Shown: piece by piece, positions 10,007 through 18,976 of the stretch
How the letters are laid out: every line of letters begins with the position of its first letter
Numbering within the stretch: position 1 is the first letter of the stretch
Origin: Nemertoderma westbladi
Lineage: Eukaryota > Xenacoelomorpha > Nemertodermatida > Nemertodermatidae
Direction of reading: 5' to 3'
Length of the DNA stretch: 40,906 nt
Assembly: GCA_032718475.1 (NCBI GenBank)
Contig: JAUCBJ010003844.1
Location: forward strand, 1-40,906
Position numbers and translations under genes: made by a program
Notes under the pieces: model-generated
Databases searched by the model: none
The model's input: the letters and a program-made list of their open reading frames with translations, nothing else
Told to the model about the DNA's origin: nothing

Positions 10007-11090
10007 TTCTAGAACACTACATAATAGTCGAATGTGCCTACCGGTACTTTTACTGCTTAACGATTTAGTACAGATGTTCTTGTAATCAATATTATTGTAA
10101 ATACTCCAGATTGTCAATGTCAAAGATTTGATCTTAGCTTACGCCCAAGTCAATATGAAAAGAAGTACATCAGCATCAGGATTGCCTAGATGCGAACAAT
10201 CCACATCCAGGCAACGAGAGTCGAATGTGTTGTGCGTCTCGTCCTGTCCAGGAAAAGATGGGCGGGACAACTTGAATTGTATGTGCGCCTCAATGAAAAT
10301 ACTCTTGAATAATTTCTTCGTAGTCGGATTGGAAGTGATCGATATATGGGACACGCAATACCCCTTCTCATATTTTCTCGACCACAATGGCAAGCACCAC
10401 GGACATCTGAAATCCCAAGTCGGGAAGACCTTGAAACAATCTGTAGAATATGTCTTTCGAAACGCAGACGTGACCACCAAAGCCCATAATATCAGCAACT
10501 ACAAGTTGAAGTACCGTCATAAATTCGCAGATGCAGCTTGTATAACACCAACGAATTCAGACACCTTCATGGAGATCAACCAGCTTTACAAATTTAATAC
10601 TTTGAGCAAGCTATGTTTTGCTCGAAATTTGAGCGCATCAATTTCTTTGGATTTGGAGCAGATCCCTGAGATCGTCAAGACTGTAATATAATGGGTCTTG
10701 CCAGGTGGAATTCCTGTCGAAGTGACATTTCCGATAATGCGGTACTACCACATGTGCCTTCTACTGGTACCCTTGGATCCGGAAGAGGAAATAAAAGTCA
10801 TTGAATTGAGAGCAGAACCCGGCATGAAGTCTGAAACTGGCTTCAGAACAACAATTTCCACTGCAGCTGAAGTCTTGGAGCGAGAAAAAATTAATATGAA
10901 AATAAATAATTGTTATTTAATGGGACAGAACGAAAAAGGGATTCATGCACCAATGGCTCTATACAGATTTTCAAGGTGGGAAAAAACACAGGAAGACCCT
11001 TGAAGGACCCCTAAATTTTTCTCTGGGATTCGTTTTGATACAAAATAATAATAATATAACATACAACAGCAGCAATGCTGATCATCATCA
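10007..11090. mobile_element. 1,084-bp unclassified insertion in gag
   Basis: The segment is bounded by TCTATACA duplications and interrupts an otherwise continuous gag domain. It is AT-richer than the host element. The left end begins TTCTAGAACACTAC and the right end is GCTGATCATCATCA. No terminal inverted repeats are visible, and the TCA-like tail could fit a LINE or SINE 3' end, whereas 8-bp duplications would also fit hAT. A 187-codon ORF (10128-10691) and a 101-codon ORF (10698-11003) lie inside; I recognise neither, and both may be chance or decayed coding. Confidence 0.7.
10128..10691 (+). CDS. Hypothetical ORF inside the gag insertion
   Basis: 187 codons, the longest frame in the insertion. 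It is Cys-containing (for example CVSSCPGKDGRD, NCMCASMK) with no domain I can identify. The opposite strand is also open over 10139-10498, so the coding strand is uncertain. If the insertion is a LINE or DNA transposon fragment, this could be a decayed internal part of its protein. Confidence 0.2.
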   Translation: MILAYAQVNMKRSTSASGLPRCEQSTSRQRESNVLCVSSCPGKDGRDNLNCMCASMKILLNNFFVVGLEVIDIWDTQYPFSYFLDHNGKHHGHLKSQVGKTLKQSVEYVFRNADVTTKAHNISNYKLKYRHKFADAACITPTNSDTFMEINQLYKFNTLSKLCFARNLSASISLDLEQIPEIVKTVI

Positions 11091-11098
11091 TCTATACA

Positions 11099-11704
11099 GG
11101 GGGGCCAGCGTACGACATTGTGAGACAATACCAAGGTATTGAAGGAGGATTCACGACTGCATGGCGAGCCCTGGACAGGGAATTTGGGCATCCTGCGAAG
11201 ATTATCCAACAAACCTCAAGGGGAATAACATTAGGCGGACTCCAGGACAACCCTGTCAGCATCAAAACCTTCGCAAATAAATTAGAAAAGGTGCTAATAG
11301 TATTAAAGACACAGGATGCACCTTATGAACTCAATGCATCAAACAACATCACTACAATAGTGCAGGCACTACCGATCTGGCTGTGAAACAAGTGGAGAAA
11401 GATCGCTTTCTCCACCCGGGAGAAGAAAGGTGCGGAGCCAGGGCTGGAGTAGATGTCAAACTTCCTTAACTATGAAGCGGAATTGATTACAGACCCAGTC
11501 TACATCGAGGACAGTTTGGGGAAGGCGCTGAAAGCTGAATACAACAGGCCTAAACCCAAACACAGTGCGGCGAATGCACTTCCTAAAATAAGACAATGTA
11601 CTGGACTTGTAGTCCACAAGCAGCTGAGAGTAGGGCCACACCATGGCAGGGACAGAAACAAAACAACACAAACAAATACAATCCCAATACCCCCAGTAGG
11701 CTGA
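11099..11704 (+). pseudogene. BEL/Pao gag, DUF1759-like domain, second part
   Basis: Directly after the insertion the frame continues with GGPAYDIVRQYQG and AWRALDREFGHPAKI, the conserved middle of the BEL gag domain (G-x-A then Y..A...L...FG.P). In-frame stops occur at 11384-11386 and again near 11450, after which the same frame reads on to 11704 (MSNFLNYEAELITDP). From about 11596 the useful frame shifts by one. The segment would link gag to the zinc knuckle. Confidence 0.75.
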
Positions 11705-11829
11705 GTCCAAATAACCAAAACACTAAACTGCTAGATATGAATCTACGCACGATACATGAAGCGCTATACAAGGAATGCTACAATCCCAATTACAAATGTC
11801 AATTGCATTGAAACGGATTCCACAAGACC

Positions 11830-12306
11830 ATGGACTGCAAGCATTGGCAGGCATTACTTAAACAAGATCGGGTAGCCTACATTGGTAAGAATGGACTATG
11901 TCATCGATGCGCGGTAGGAGGACACAGGTTCGCCAAGTGCAAGGAAGCACCAATGAAAAATGACGAGGTAGATGGAAATGGAGGCCAGACGATGGCGACA
12001 AGCACCACAGGAGCGAAGAAAAGGGTAACGGTACTACTCGGGGTGGTACCGGTGAGGATAATAGGAGAGGATGAGTGGTCGGTCACGACGCTAATGTTGG
12101 TCGACAGCGGAGCAGTGTTCACGCTAGCAGAAAGTTGGGTGGCCGAAGAGATAGGGTTACGGACGAGGCCAAGCAAAATGGCAGTAACCACTATCTCGAG
12201 TAAGGACGAGGTATTGAGGATGAGAACAGGGCGTTGCGAAATATCAACAATAACACCAAGGTGCGATTATGGGGCTACCATCGATCCCATTCAAATAATA
12301 GAATAG
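11830..12306 (+). pseudogene. BEL/Pao CCHC zinc knuckle and aspartic protease
   Basis: CHRCAVGGHRFAKC at about 11902-11943 is a C-x2-C-x4-H-x4-C knuckle that binds nucleic acid in retroelement gag proteins. Downstream, MLVDSGAVFTLAESW (about 12094-12138) has the D-S-G catalytic triad of retropepsin-like proteases (DUF1758 type in BEL). The frame ends at TAG (12304-12306) but continues in register after it, so this is an internal nonsense mutation. The protease would release gag and pol products from the polyprotein. Confidence 0.8.
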
Positions 12307-13105
12307 ATTAATAATAACGCTAGGCGGCCCACAAAGATCGAAGTCGAGCAATACCGGTACCTGGATGACATCGATTTCTCCATACCCGAACTGGACATCC
12401 CAAAAGTATCTCTCATAGTCGGCATGGATTGCCCGACAGCCCACGAGAGACTACGAACCGTATTCGGCGAGGATAGGGAGCAAGACCTGATGGCGATTCT
12501 CAAGCCATTCGGATGGACGGTCAGTGGCCCAATTGAGACCAGAATCCCATTTAGCGTGTTGGAATCCTCAGGGTGCATGTTTGCGGGCACAATGCAAGAA
12601 ATGGAGGACAAAGGAGCAGAGGAACAACTCAAGGGGCTGTTGCGGCAGGACTTTGAGTGGTTGAAGGAGACTGGGGTCGGGACCTCGGTGGAGGATAAGC
12701 AGGCACTGGAGAGCGTAAATAACTCCATGAAGTGTAAAGGATGGCGGTATACCATAGGGATGGTATGGAAATAACCAAAGTTGCCACTACCAGATAACAA
12801 GAGGATGGTCTTTGACGAGGCTCCGAAAGTTGAAGCAGACACTCAAACGGAGCCCCAAAAAGGATGAATACATCCACAAGATGATTAAGAAGTATGTGGA
12901 TAGATGGTGGGCTGTGGAGCTGCCGGTCGATGAACCAGACACGGACAGGACCTACTATTTGCCACTGCATGTGGCTTTGGACCCTATGAAGGGCAAACTA
13001 CGGATGGTGGTCGATGCGTCGGCCAAGACTAACGGAAAGAGCCTGAATGACTACCTGCTGGAAGGCCCCGAGATTTACAACTCGGGGATAGAGGTCCTGT
13101 TATAA
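12307..13105 (+). pseudogene. BEL/Pao protease-RT linker and RT fingers
   Basis: After the stop the frame gives VSLIVGMDCPTAH (the I-G-x-D motif between protease and RT), ILKPFGWTVSGP and a DFEWLKETGVGTSVEDKQAL segment that corresponds to the F-W-x-x-E/D motif preceding Pao RT. It ends near 12774. One frameshift leads to 12812-13105, where YYLPLHVALDP, KLRMVVDASAK and LNDYLLEGPEIYN are the RT fingers motifs. A TAA at 13103-13105 interrupts. Parts up to here are well conserved despite the breaks. Confidence 0.8.
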
Positions 13106-13687
13106 TTCAGAAACGGAAGGCACGCCTTCACCTGCGATATAGAAGGTATGTTCAACCAGGTGCGAGTGACGGAGGAGGACAGCGATAGTCAGCGCTTCCT
13201 GAGGTACAACGGCGATGAAGAACTGTCTGAGATACCGATGTACAAGATGGTAGTACAGAACATGGGGGCCAAATCATCCTCGTTCACAACGACTACAGCT
13301 GTGAGAGACACGGTAGAGGGTAAGGAAGGAGAATACAGTGGGAAAGCGATTGACATGATTCGACGCGGATTCTATGTAGACGATGGGATGGGATCTGGAA
13401 ACACGGTTGAAGAAATACTCAAGATAGGACGCGAAGTTCGTGACATCCTAAAAGGATCGGGATTCAACCTCACAAAATTCCAGTCCAACTCCAAGGAATT
13501 TATGGAGGCCATAGAAGATAAACGACCAGAGGCGACGATGGACAATCCCACAACGGTAAAGGGGCAGATTATGGCAGATAAGAGGATGGGGTCGCAACAA
13601 AAGGCGCTAGGGATCGTATGGAACCGGGAGACGGATTATTTGGAGTATCAACTAAGTCAGGAGGGCGCTGAAATCCATACCAAATGA
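13106..13687 (+). pseudogene. BEL/Pao reverse transcriptase palm
   Basis: HAFTCDIEGMFNQVRV (about 13121-13168) carries the first catalytic Asp, and FYVDDGMGSG (about 13372-13401) is the Y-V-D-D active site, both intact. Between them is the MGAKSSSF segment, where Pao elements have the F-G-x-x-x-S-P motif; here it is partly changed. The frame ends at a TGA (13685-13687). RT copies the element RNA into DNA in cytoplasmic particles. Confidence 0.85.
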
Positions 13688-14374
13688 GGCTATGTGTCAT
13701 ACATAGCGAGGATATACGATCCCCTAGGCCTGGCCTCCCCGTTGTTAGTCACGGGAAACAAATACTAAAAAAGGTGTATAAGTTGAAAGATGACTGGGAT
13801 GCAGAGGTCCCGGAGGAAATAAGTAGACAGTGGAACAAGTGGATTGGGAGCCTAGAGGAGATGGGGATGTACAGTATGCCACATGTATACTTCCCAGATG
13901 GAGACATGACCGATCTGGACCTACATATGTTTTCTGACGCATCCTTGGAAGCATATGGAGCGGCACTTTATTTGGTACAGCGGAAGGGAGCTCATAAGCC
14001 CAGGCTTAGATTTAGTAAAGCGAGGTCGACGCCGCCAGATTCAGCATCAGTGCCGAAACTCGAGCTAACGGCTGCGAGATTAGGAGTAAGGGCTAGCATA
14101 CTTGATAGACACTATACCGAGTATAGTAGAGATGCACTGCTGGACGGTTTCTATGGTAGTGTTAGGGTGGTTACATAACGAGAAGACACGTTACTCTATA
14201 TTTGTGGCGAACAGGGTAGATGAGATAAGGGCAATGACCGATCTGGAGAAGTGGCACTACTGCCCAACTGACGACAATCCAGGGGCGTTGTACGCCACGC
14301 TTTCTCGAGAAAGCAGGAGTTGTGGCAGCATGGGCCGCACTTCCTTAACGATAGGTCGAGTTGGCCACCAATGA
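13688..14374 (+). pseudogene. BEL/Pao connection and RNase H domain
   Basis: After the TGA the same frame reads IARIYDPLGLASPLL, the hallmark P-L-G motif following Pao RT. Then a frameshift near 13755 moves to 13684-14178 frame, with LHMFSDASLEAYGAALYL (catalytic D) and VPKLELTAARLG (catalytic E). A second frameshift leads to 14102-14374, with CWTVSMVVLGWL and FVANRVDEI, then PTDDNPGALYA. The usual third catalytic Asp of W-T-D-S is Val here, so RNase H would be inactive even if the frame were repaired. Confidence 0.8.
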
Positions 14375-14457
14375 GGAAGGTTGTCCCAGGTACAGAGGAA
14401 GTAGCAGTAGAGGAGGAGAGAGATGAATCGGAGGGGGAATAATAAATATACAGCCAA

Positions 14458-15431
14458 TTGGCGAGGGAGATTAAGGAGGCGCCACCGCAAACGAAACCGA
14501 AAGAATTATGTGACAACCCAACGGATAGGTTGCTCAGTTATAGCTCCAGTTGGTACAAGACTAAGAAGCTGGTAGCATATTTGAGGGCCTATGGAGATTT
14601 CCTCAGGGGAGTTGGTAAGGATACCAAAACGAGACCCACTATCGATCTGGAAGGGGTGGCCAAAGCCGTGATACGATACGAGCAAAGGAATGGGGACGAA
14701 GTGAACAGAGTCAGCAAGCAACAACGCCTTTGTCAGGACAGCGAACTCAACGCGCTGTCACCGCAATTGGACGATGACGGGATCCTCATGATGAATTCCA
14801 GGGTGGTAAACAACAACAGCCCAGTCATTCCACCGAAACTGATAATAATCCCCAACAAGTCACCAATAGTCCACCAGATCATATGGGATTCCCATAAATC
14901 TATACTACATGGGGGTACCAACCAGACACTGACAGAGATACGGAAGACGTTCTGGGTTATCCAACTCAGAAAGATGATGAAGGCGGTAGTGGGGCAGTGC
15001 CAGACCTGCCGATGGACGAAGAAGGAGAGGGCCGTACAGGAGATGGCGCCATTACCGGCCAACAGAATGAGGCTTCACGACCCACCATTTACACACTGCG
15101 GCGTGGACATGTTCGGGCCGATTAAGATAAAGGTGATGCGGCATACGGAGAAACGCTATGGCATTATCTTCGTCTGCAATAATACTAGGGCGGTGGGGAT
15201 AGAACTAGCCCAGGACGCTACGGCGTCGGCATTTATTAATGCATTAGAGAGGTTTGTAACCCGCAAGGGAGGGATGGTTGAGGTATTATATTCAGATAAC
15301 GGGACTAACTTCGTGGGCGCAGAGAACGAGTTAGCCGAGGCCCTTGACATCCCAGAGGGAGATGATGTCAGGGCGGCGATGAGAAAACACCTTATAAGGT
15401 GGGAGAGGAGAACACCATACGCACCACATGC
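14458..15431 (+). pseudogene. BEL/Pao integrase, truncated before the catalytic Glu
   Basis: An HHCC-type zinc-binding region is visible: IIWDSHKSILHGGTNQTL and GQCQTCRW (about 14878-15013). The catalytic core begins with FTHCGVDMFGPIKI (first Asp) and continues to VLYSDNGTNFVGAENEL (second Asp). Reading ends in WERRTPYAPHA at about 15431, just before the place of the third acidic residue. The remaining 22 codons to 15498 (Phe/His-rich) are foreign sequence read through. Catalysis by D-D-E cannot occur. The join is abrupt and marks a deletion or insertion boundary. Confidence 0.85.
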
Positions 15432-15489
15432 ATTAGGAATCTCTATTTTTCATTTACACTGGTTTTTTGGTGTTTGCAATTACATGGAA

Positions 15490-16060
15490 TTCATATAAAT
15501 TAATTTAGAAATTTCAAACTTGTTTTTTTTGCTGGGTGCCAAATTTTGGTATCAGCACCAAATTTTGAAATATGTCAATTTTGTAAATTGATTGTTTGAA
15601 CCTATTTTTTTTCGCAATATGGATTTTTTGGGGTTCCTGTTTCGATGGAACTTATACAGCGCATCGAACTTGCATTTTTAGGAAGTGGGTGCAAAATTTG
15701 GTGCTAGCACCAAATTTTGAAAACCTTCAAATATATCAATTGATTGTGTGTCACCTTGTTTCTTGCGTTATATGGGTTTGTGAGGGTTCTGAATTCAATT
15801 GAATAAGTAAAAATTGCATAAGAGTTTTCAAACTTGTAGTTTTCGCTGGTGGGTAAAAATTGTTGTGCCAGCACCAAAATTTAGAAAATATGCAAATTGA
15901 TCAATAGATAGTATCATATTTTTTCTTGCGTTATACGGGTTATGAGGGTCCTGAATCCGATGGAATCAATAAAAACAGCACTGGACATCTCAAACTTGTA
16001 CGTTTTGGTGATGGGTACGAAATTTGATGCTAGCACCAAAATTTGCCATATTACGCCGAA
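15490..16060. repeat. Degenerate tandem array with a period of about 153-161 bp (family A)
   Basis: Three to four units share GGGTTCCTG/GGGTTCTGA..GATGGAA (near 15631, 15785 and 15945) and GCTAGCACCAAATTTTG-like motifs plus CAAACTTGT, in constant order. Divergence between units is high. The array begins right after the truncated integrase. A related single unit lies at about 30455-30560. No coding potential. Confidence 0.75.
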
Positions 16061-16112
16061 AAATACGAGTAGCAATGATCTGGCAAATTAGAAATGTATT
16101 CAATTATAATCA

Positions 16113-16308
16113 GCGCCCCAGAAAACCTGAAAATCTGAATTTATAGCATCGTATAAGTGAATTAAATATTTTGTGTGCAAGCTGAAAAATGCTGAAGTTA
16201 CTTGTTTTTTTTTTCATTTTTGCCTACGTAGAGGACTAAAACAGCCATTTATAATAATCAGATCATTTTTAAATATTTTCCAATGGATTTTGCGCCCCAG
16301 AAAACCTG
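16113..16308 (+). repeat. 17-bp identical repeat, 179 bp apart
   Basis: GCGCCCCAGAAAACCTG is present at 16113-16129 and 16292-16308. Both copies follow AT-rich sequence, and the spacing resembles the unit length of the neighbouring array, so these may be decayed outer units or a separate repeat. Confidence 0.7.
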
Positions 16309-16406
16309 TTTGAAAAATACTTAGCCGAAAATTGTATCTCTGATCTGGGCATGTTAGGATGCCAATTCTAAAAATCGATATTCATGATAAAGATATATCT
16401 CTTTAG

Positions 16407-16680
16407 GTAGTTCAGTTTTTAATTTCTGTGAAATTCGAAGAGGATTTTAGAAAACGTAACATTGAAGATGTGTACGTAATAAGTGAGTCTGTATGTTCGG
16501 TGTATCCCGAATTGAAATTCAAACATCACCGTCTAAAGAAAGACCTTACAGCAAATTTTAGACGGAAATTTTTGGAATGCAAATCTAATCGAAAGAAGAG
16601 AGAGATGCAGAAGAAGGTGGCCAACAATACCCTTTCTGGTACAGATGAGTCTACATCTACCGGTACAACAAGCGACACCC
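16407..16680 (+). CDS. Candidate exon upstream of the PWWP segment
   Basis: A pyrimidine-rich tract ends in CTTTAG at 16406, giving a possible splice acceptor. From 16407 a frame is open (VVQFLISVKFEEDFRKRN) and continues with a Lys/Arg-rich helical stretch (about 16540-16625) and a Ser/Thr-rich end. Possible donors are GTACAG at about 16639 or GTACAA at about 16663, leaving an intron of only about 40-65 bp before the acceptor at 16700. The content looks like a nuclear protein, but no known domain is recognised. The alternative is a continuous decayed ORF. Confidence 0.4.
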
Positions 16681-16700
16681 TTCTACTCTATATTTTGCAG

Positions 16701-17172
16701 CCCAACCAAGAGGATTACTGAATAAAAGGAAACATAGTGAAAGTGAGGATGGCATAGGAGATGGCGACCAGTCAGTAAAATATGCTGAATCTTATGATAG
16801 CTCAGCCTTTGAGTCGAGCCCCGCTTCAGAAACACATACATTGCTACTGATAGATGGAGATCTGGAGGATATTAAGTTCTTCGATTATAATCAGCATGTT
16901 TGGGCCAAAATGAAGAAGCATGATATGTTTTGGCCAGGACGGGTAACAGAACCAAGGTCAGATGTGCCAGTGAGTAAACCAATTCCAAGAGTCCGACATA
17001 TTTAATTTACTTCTTTGGGACTGCTAGCTATGCTTGGATAAAAGAAGAACTTATTACGGATTATACTATGGGTCCTGTTGCAAACACGAAAATCAAGAGC
17101 AATTCTAGCCGGGCATTTATATGGGTTATAGAGGAAGCGGAAACTATTTATGCCGAAAGTGGTGGGGTCTAG
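16701..17172 (+). pseudogene. PWWP-domain protein segment (NPAC/GLYR1-like PWWP), frameshifted
   Basis: CTACTCTATATTTTGCAG at 16683-16700 is a good splice acceptor. After it the frame reads GLLNKRKHSESEDG and an acidic/Ser-rich linker. It then reads HVWAKMKKHDMFWPGRV (about 16888-16941), which is the conserved core of a PWWP domain. The frame stops at TAA 17003-17005. One base over, 17008-17172 continues with YFFGTASYAWIKEELITDY and a helical tail ending at TAG. PWWP domains bind methylated histone H3 tails and DNA in chromatin proteins. The break inside the domain suggests a pseudogene, a retrogene fragment or a sequence error; a chromatin gene exon or a transposon-captured domain are both possible. 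Confidence 0.65.
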
Positions 17173-17454
17173 GATATTACCTACTATATAATAAACCCTG
17201 ACAATAGAAAATGTAGATTATAGATTATATATTAATTATAGATTATAGATTATACTCGCTACATATTATACTGAGACCTCTACGAATTCTGTGGGGGTTA
17301 TGTTATATCTCATTCTATCCGTAATATTGTTTGTAATTTTCGGCGTCATAATACCAGTATTATTGTCACAATTTATTTTTGTAACTTAAAAAGTATTGCT
17401 TCCTAGAAAATTACAGGTTTTTCAATAAAGCGACCCCACCCCTATAATATCCAC
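17173..17454. other. AT-rich spacer with short ATTATAG repeats
   Basis: Near 17210-17260 the words TAGATTATA and TTATAGATTATA recur several times. No gene. Confidence 0.6.
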
Positions 17455-17672
17455 ATAACAGGTTAGCCCCTTTACAGGCATATAGCATTCAGCTATAACC
17501 ATATAGCATTCAGCTTTAGGCATAAAACATCCTGTTATAACCCCATTACAGGCATAAAACATCCGGTTATACCCCCAACACAGGTATAACACATCCGGTT
17601 ATACCTCCAATACAGGCATAAAAAAAGCTGGTTATACCCCAAAAACAGCTGATTATATCCCCATTACAGGCA
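17455..17672 (+). repeat. Minisatellite of about 32 bp
   Basis: Five to six imperfect units with ACAGGCATAAAACATCCGG then TTATACCCC follow each other (clear starts near 17548, 17580 and 17612). The first and last units are more diverged and of different length. No open frame of note. Confidence 0.8.
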
Positions 17673-17786
17673 TTAAACTGAGGGTTTAAGTTACAGACGG
17701 GTTTTGGTTTAATTACAACAACCAGTTTTTTTTTATTGAATCATCAACGGATATTACAACCGCCAGTTCGTTTAAAGCAGAAAAAC

Positions 17787-17876
17787 TGCCAGTTTCTCGA
17801 ATTAACTTCTGGTTATTTTGTCATGAGATTCACCGAGAGGTTTTTCAAGAAACTGGCAATTTTTTATGAAATAACC
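17787..17876. repeat. Interleaved pair of inverted repeats
   Basis: TGCCAGTTTCT (17787-17797) pairs with AGAAACTGGCA (17848-17858), and GGTTATTT (17811-17818) pairs with AAATAACC (17869-17876). The order A-B-A'-B' means that as RNA the two stems would form a pseudoknot-like fold rather than a simple hairpin. The function is unknown and chance is possible. Confidence 0.55.
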
Positions 17877-17894
17877 ACAAGTGTGTTTTTTCAG

Positions 17895-18108
17895 TGTATG
17901 GATTATGGATAGAGATTTTCGATCAATTCAAATACATATTAAATCTGAATCATTTCAAACGTTGCTTATATCAATTGAAAGTGGAGAGTCTTGTGCGTCT
18001 TTTGACACTACAATTAATTCAATTCATGACGAAGAAGATTGTTATAAAATGCTGTTCACAATTGCAAACTTGACACATTGCCTGGCCGGTTGGCAAGCAC
18101 ATGCCTAA
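17895..18108 (+). CDS. Possible exon, unassigned
   Basis: GTGTGTTTTTTCAG before 17895 resembles a splice acceptor. Two frames stay open behind it: one to 18108 containing FDTTINSIHDEEDCY, and another beginning YGLWIEIFDQFKYIL. Neither matches a family I know. Supported only by the acceptor-like tract and length. Confidence 0.2.
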
Positions 18109-18918
18109 TGGTCAACATTTGACTCAACCCTATCAGCCTATTGCAGTGTCTTAGTATTGCAGCTTACTTCATTAAATTGGGTTTACCTTTCACTGAATGT
18201 CACACTGACATTATTAGCTTGAAAAATAGTATAATATGCATAAAAACATCACAATGGTACTCAGAAATACTAAATAATTTGTTCTAGAATCAAACTCTCT
18301 AAGATATATAGGTTATTAGTAAAAATTTCTAAATTGGGTGACCCATATCGAATTAGTGCTGATACCTCCTAGAAGGAGATGAATAGTGACATCTGTAAAT
18401 ATTAGTTATGATTATAAAAGTAGGAGCTTCCTTGATACCATGTATCTTTCCTTGTGGCGATTATGACTATTTTGTGATTATATGACAACTGGTAATTGTA
18501 AGCTAGCTGTTAATATTCTAGAATCATTTTATTTTAGTTACTGCACCATCGCCTATCTACCATTAGCAACAAATTTGTTCAACAATCCAAATAAAAGACA
18601 ATAAAAATCCTGCAAATTTGCTGTATACATACTATCATCACCAGGGACATCCATCATGCTCAGATTGTTTACTAAATATAGCTAGTTAATTGTAAGACTG
18701 ATTGATGACTGATGAATTAGTGAACTACATGAAATATAAGCCAAGATGTACTATGAATTTGCATTTTTCTCTATTTCTGAAACCTTGCTATATCTAAACA
18801 TCAGCGTTCTCAATGTTTAACCAACAACTCTCCTAGACAGACAACCGAACTCCAAGACAACATTTCTCAACAATCTCTATCAATCAATCAATATCTCACC
18901 TATTTTTGAAAATGGGAT
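18109..18918. other. No gene recognised
   Basis: AT-rich sequence without convincing ORFs, repeats or splice-bounded exons. Confidence 0.5.
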
Positions 18919-18976
18919 TATCCTCATCCACATGCGTCATATCCTCATCCACATGCGTCATATCCTCATCCACATC
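18919..18976 (+). repeat. 21-bp minisatellite, 2.8 units
   Basis: TATCCTCATCCACATGCGTC plus A is repeated exactly at 18919 and 18940, with a third partial copy from 18961 to 18976. The units are identical, so the expansion is recent. Confidence 0.95.

Larger units (their letters stand above)
9999..11098. repeat. 8-bp target-site duplication TCTATACA
   Basis: The octamer TCTATACA is present at 9999-10006 and 11091-11098, directly flanking the insertion in gag. Insertion plus one copy is 1,092 bp, a multiple of three, so the gag frame is identical on both sides. This is what a clean transposition event predicts. Confidence 0.8.
6930..15431 (+). mobile_element. Degenerate BEL/Pao LTR retrotransposon, 3'-truncated
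   Basis: The order leader, gag-type domain (DUF1759-like), CCHC knuckle, aspartic protease, RT with YVDD, RNase H, H2C2 integrase is that of the BEL/Pao family. All parts lie on the + strand and are unusually GC-rich for the window. The coding sequence changes frame several times and holds in-frame stops, so the copy is dead. A 1,084-bp insertion splits gag. The element ends within the integrase core at about 15431, before the catalytic Glu, and no 3' LTR follows. The left boundary is approximate because the 5' LTR cannot be delimited without its partner. Confidence 0.85.

Noticed and set aside
10128-10260. CVSSCPGKDGRD looks like the end of a p53-family DNA-binding domain
   Set aside because: Only this short motif matches; the sequence before and after has none of the p53 zinc ligands or strands, and the opposite strand is equally open.
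10007-11090. Terminal inverted repeats in the gag insertion
   Set aside because: The first and last 60 bases were compared in inverted orientation and show no match, so a TIR transposon cannot be claimed.
17455-17672. CRISPR-like array of repeats and spacers
   Set aside because: Units are adjacent and imperfect with no unique spacers, and the window is eukaryotic.
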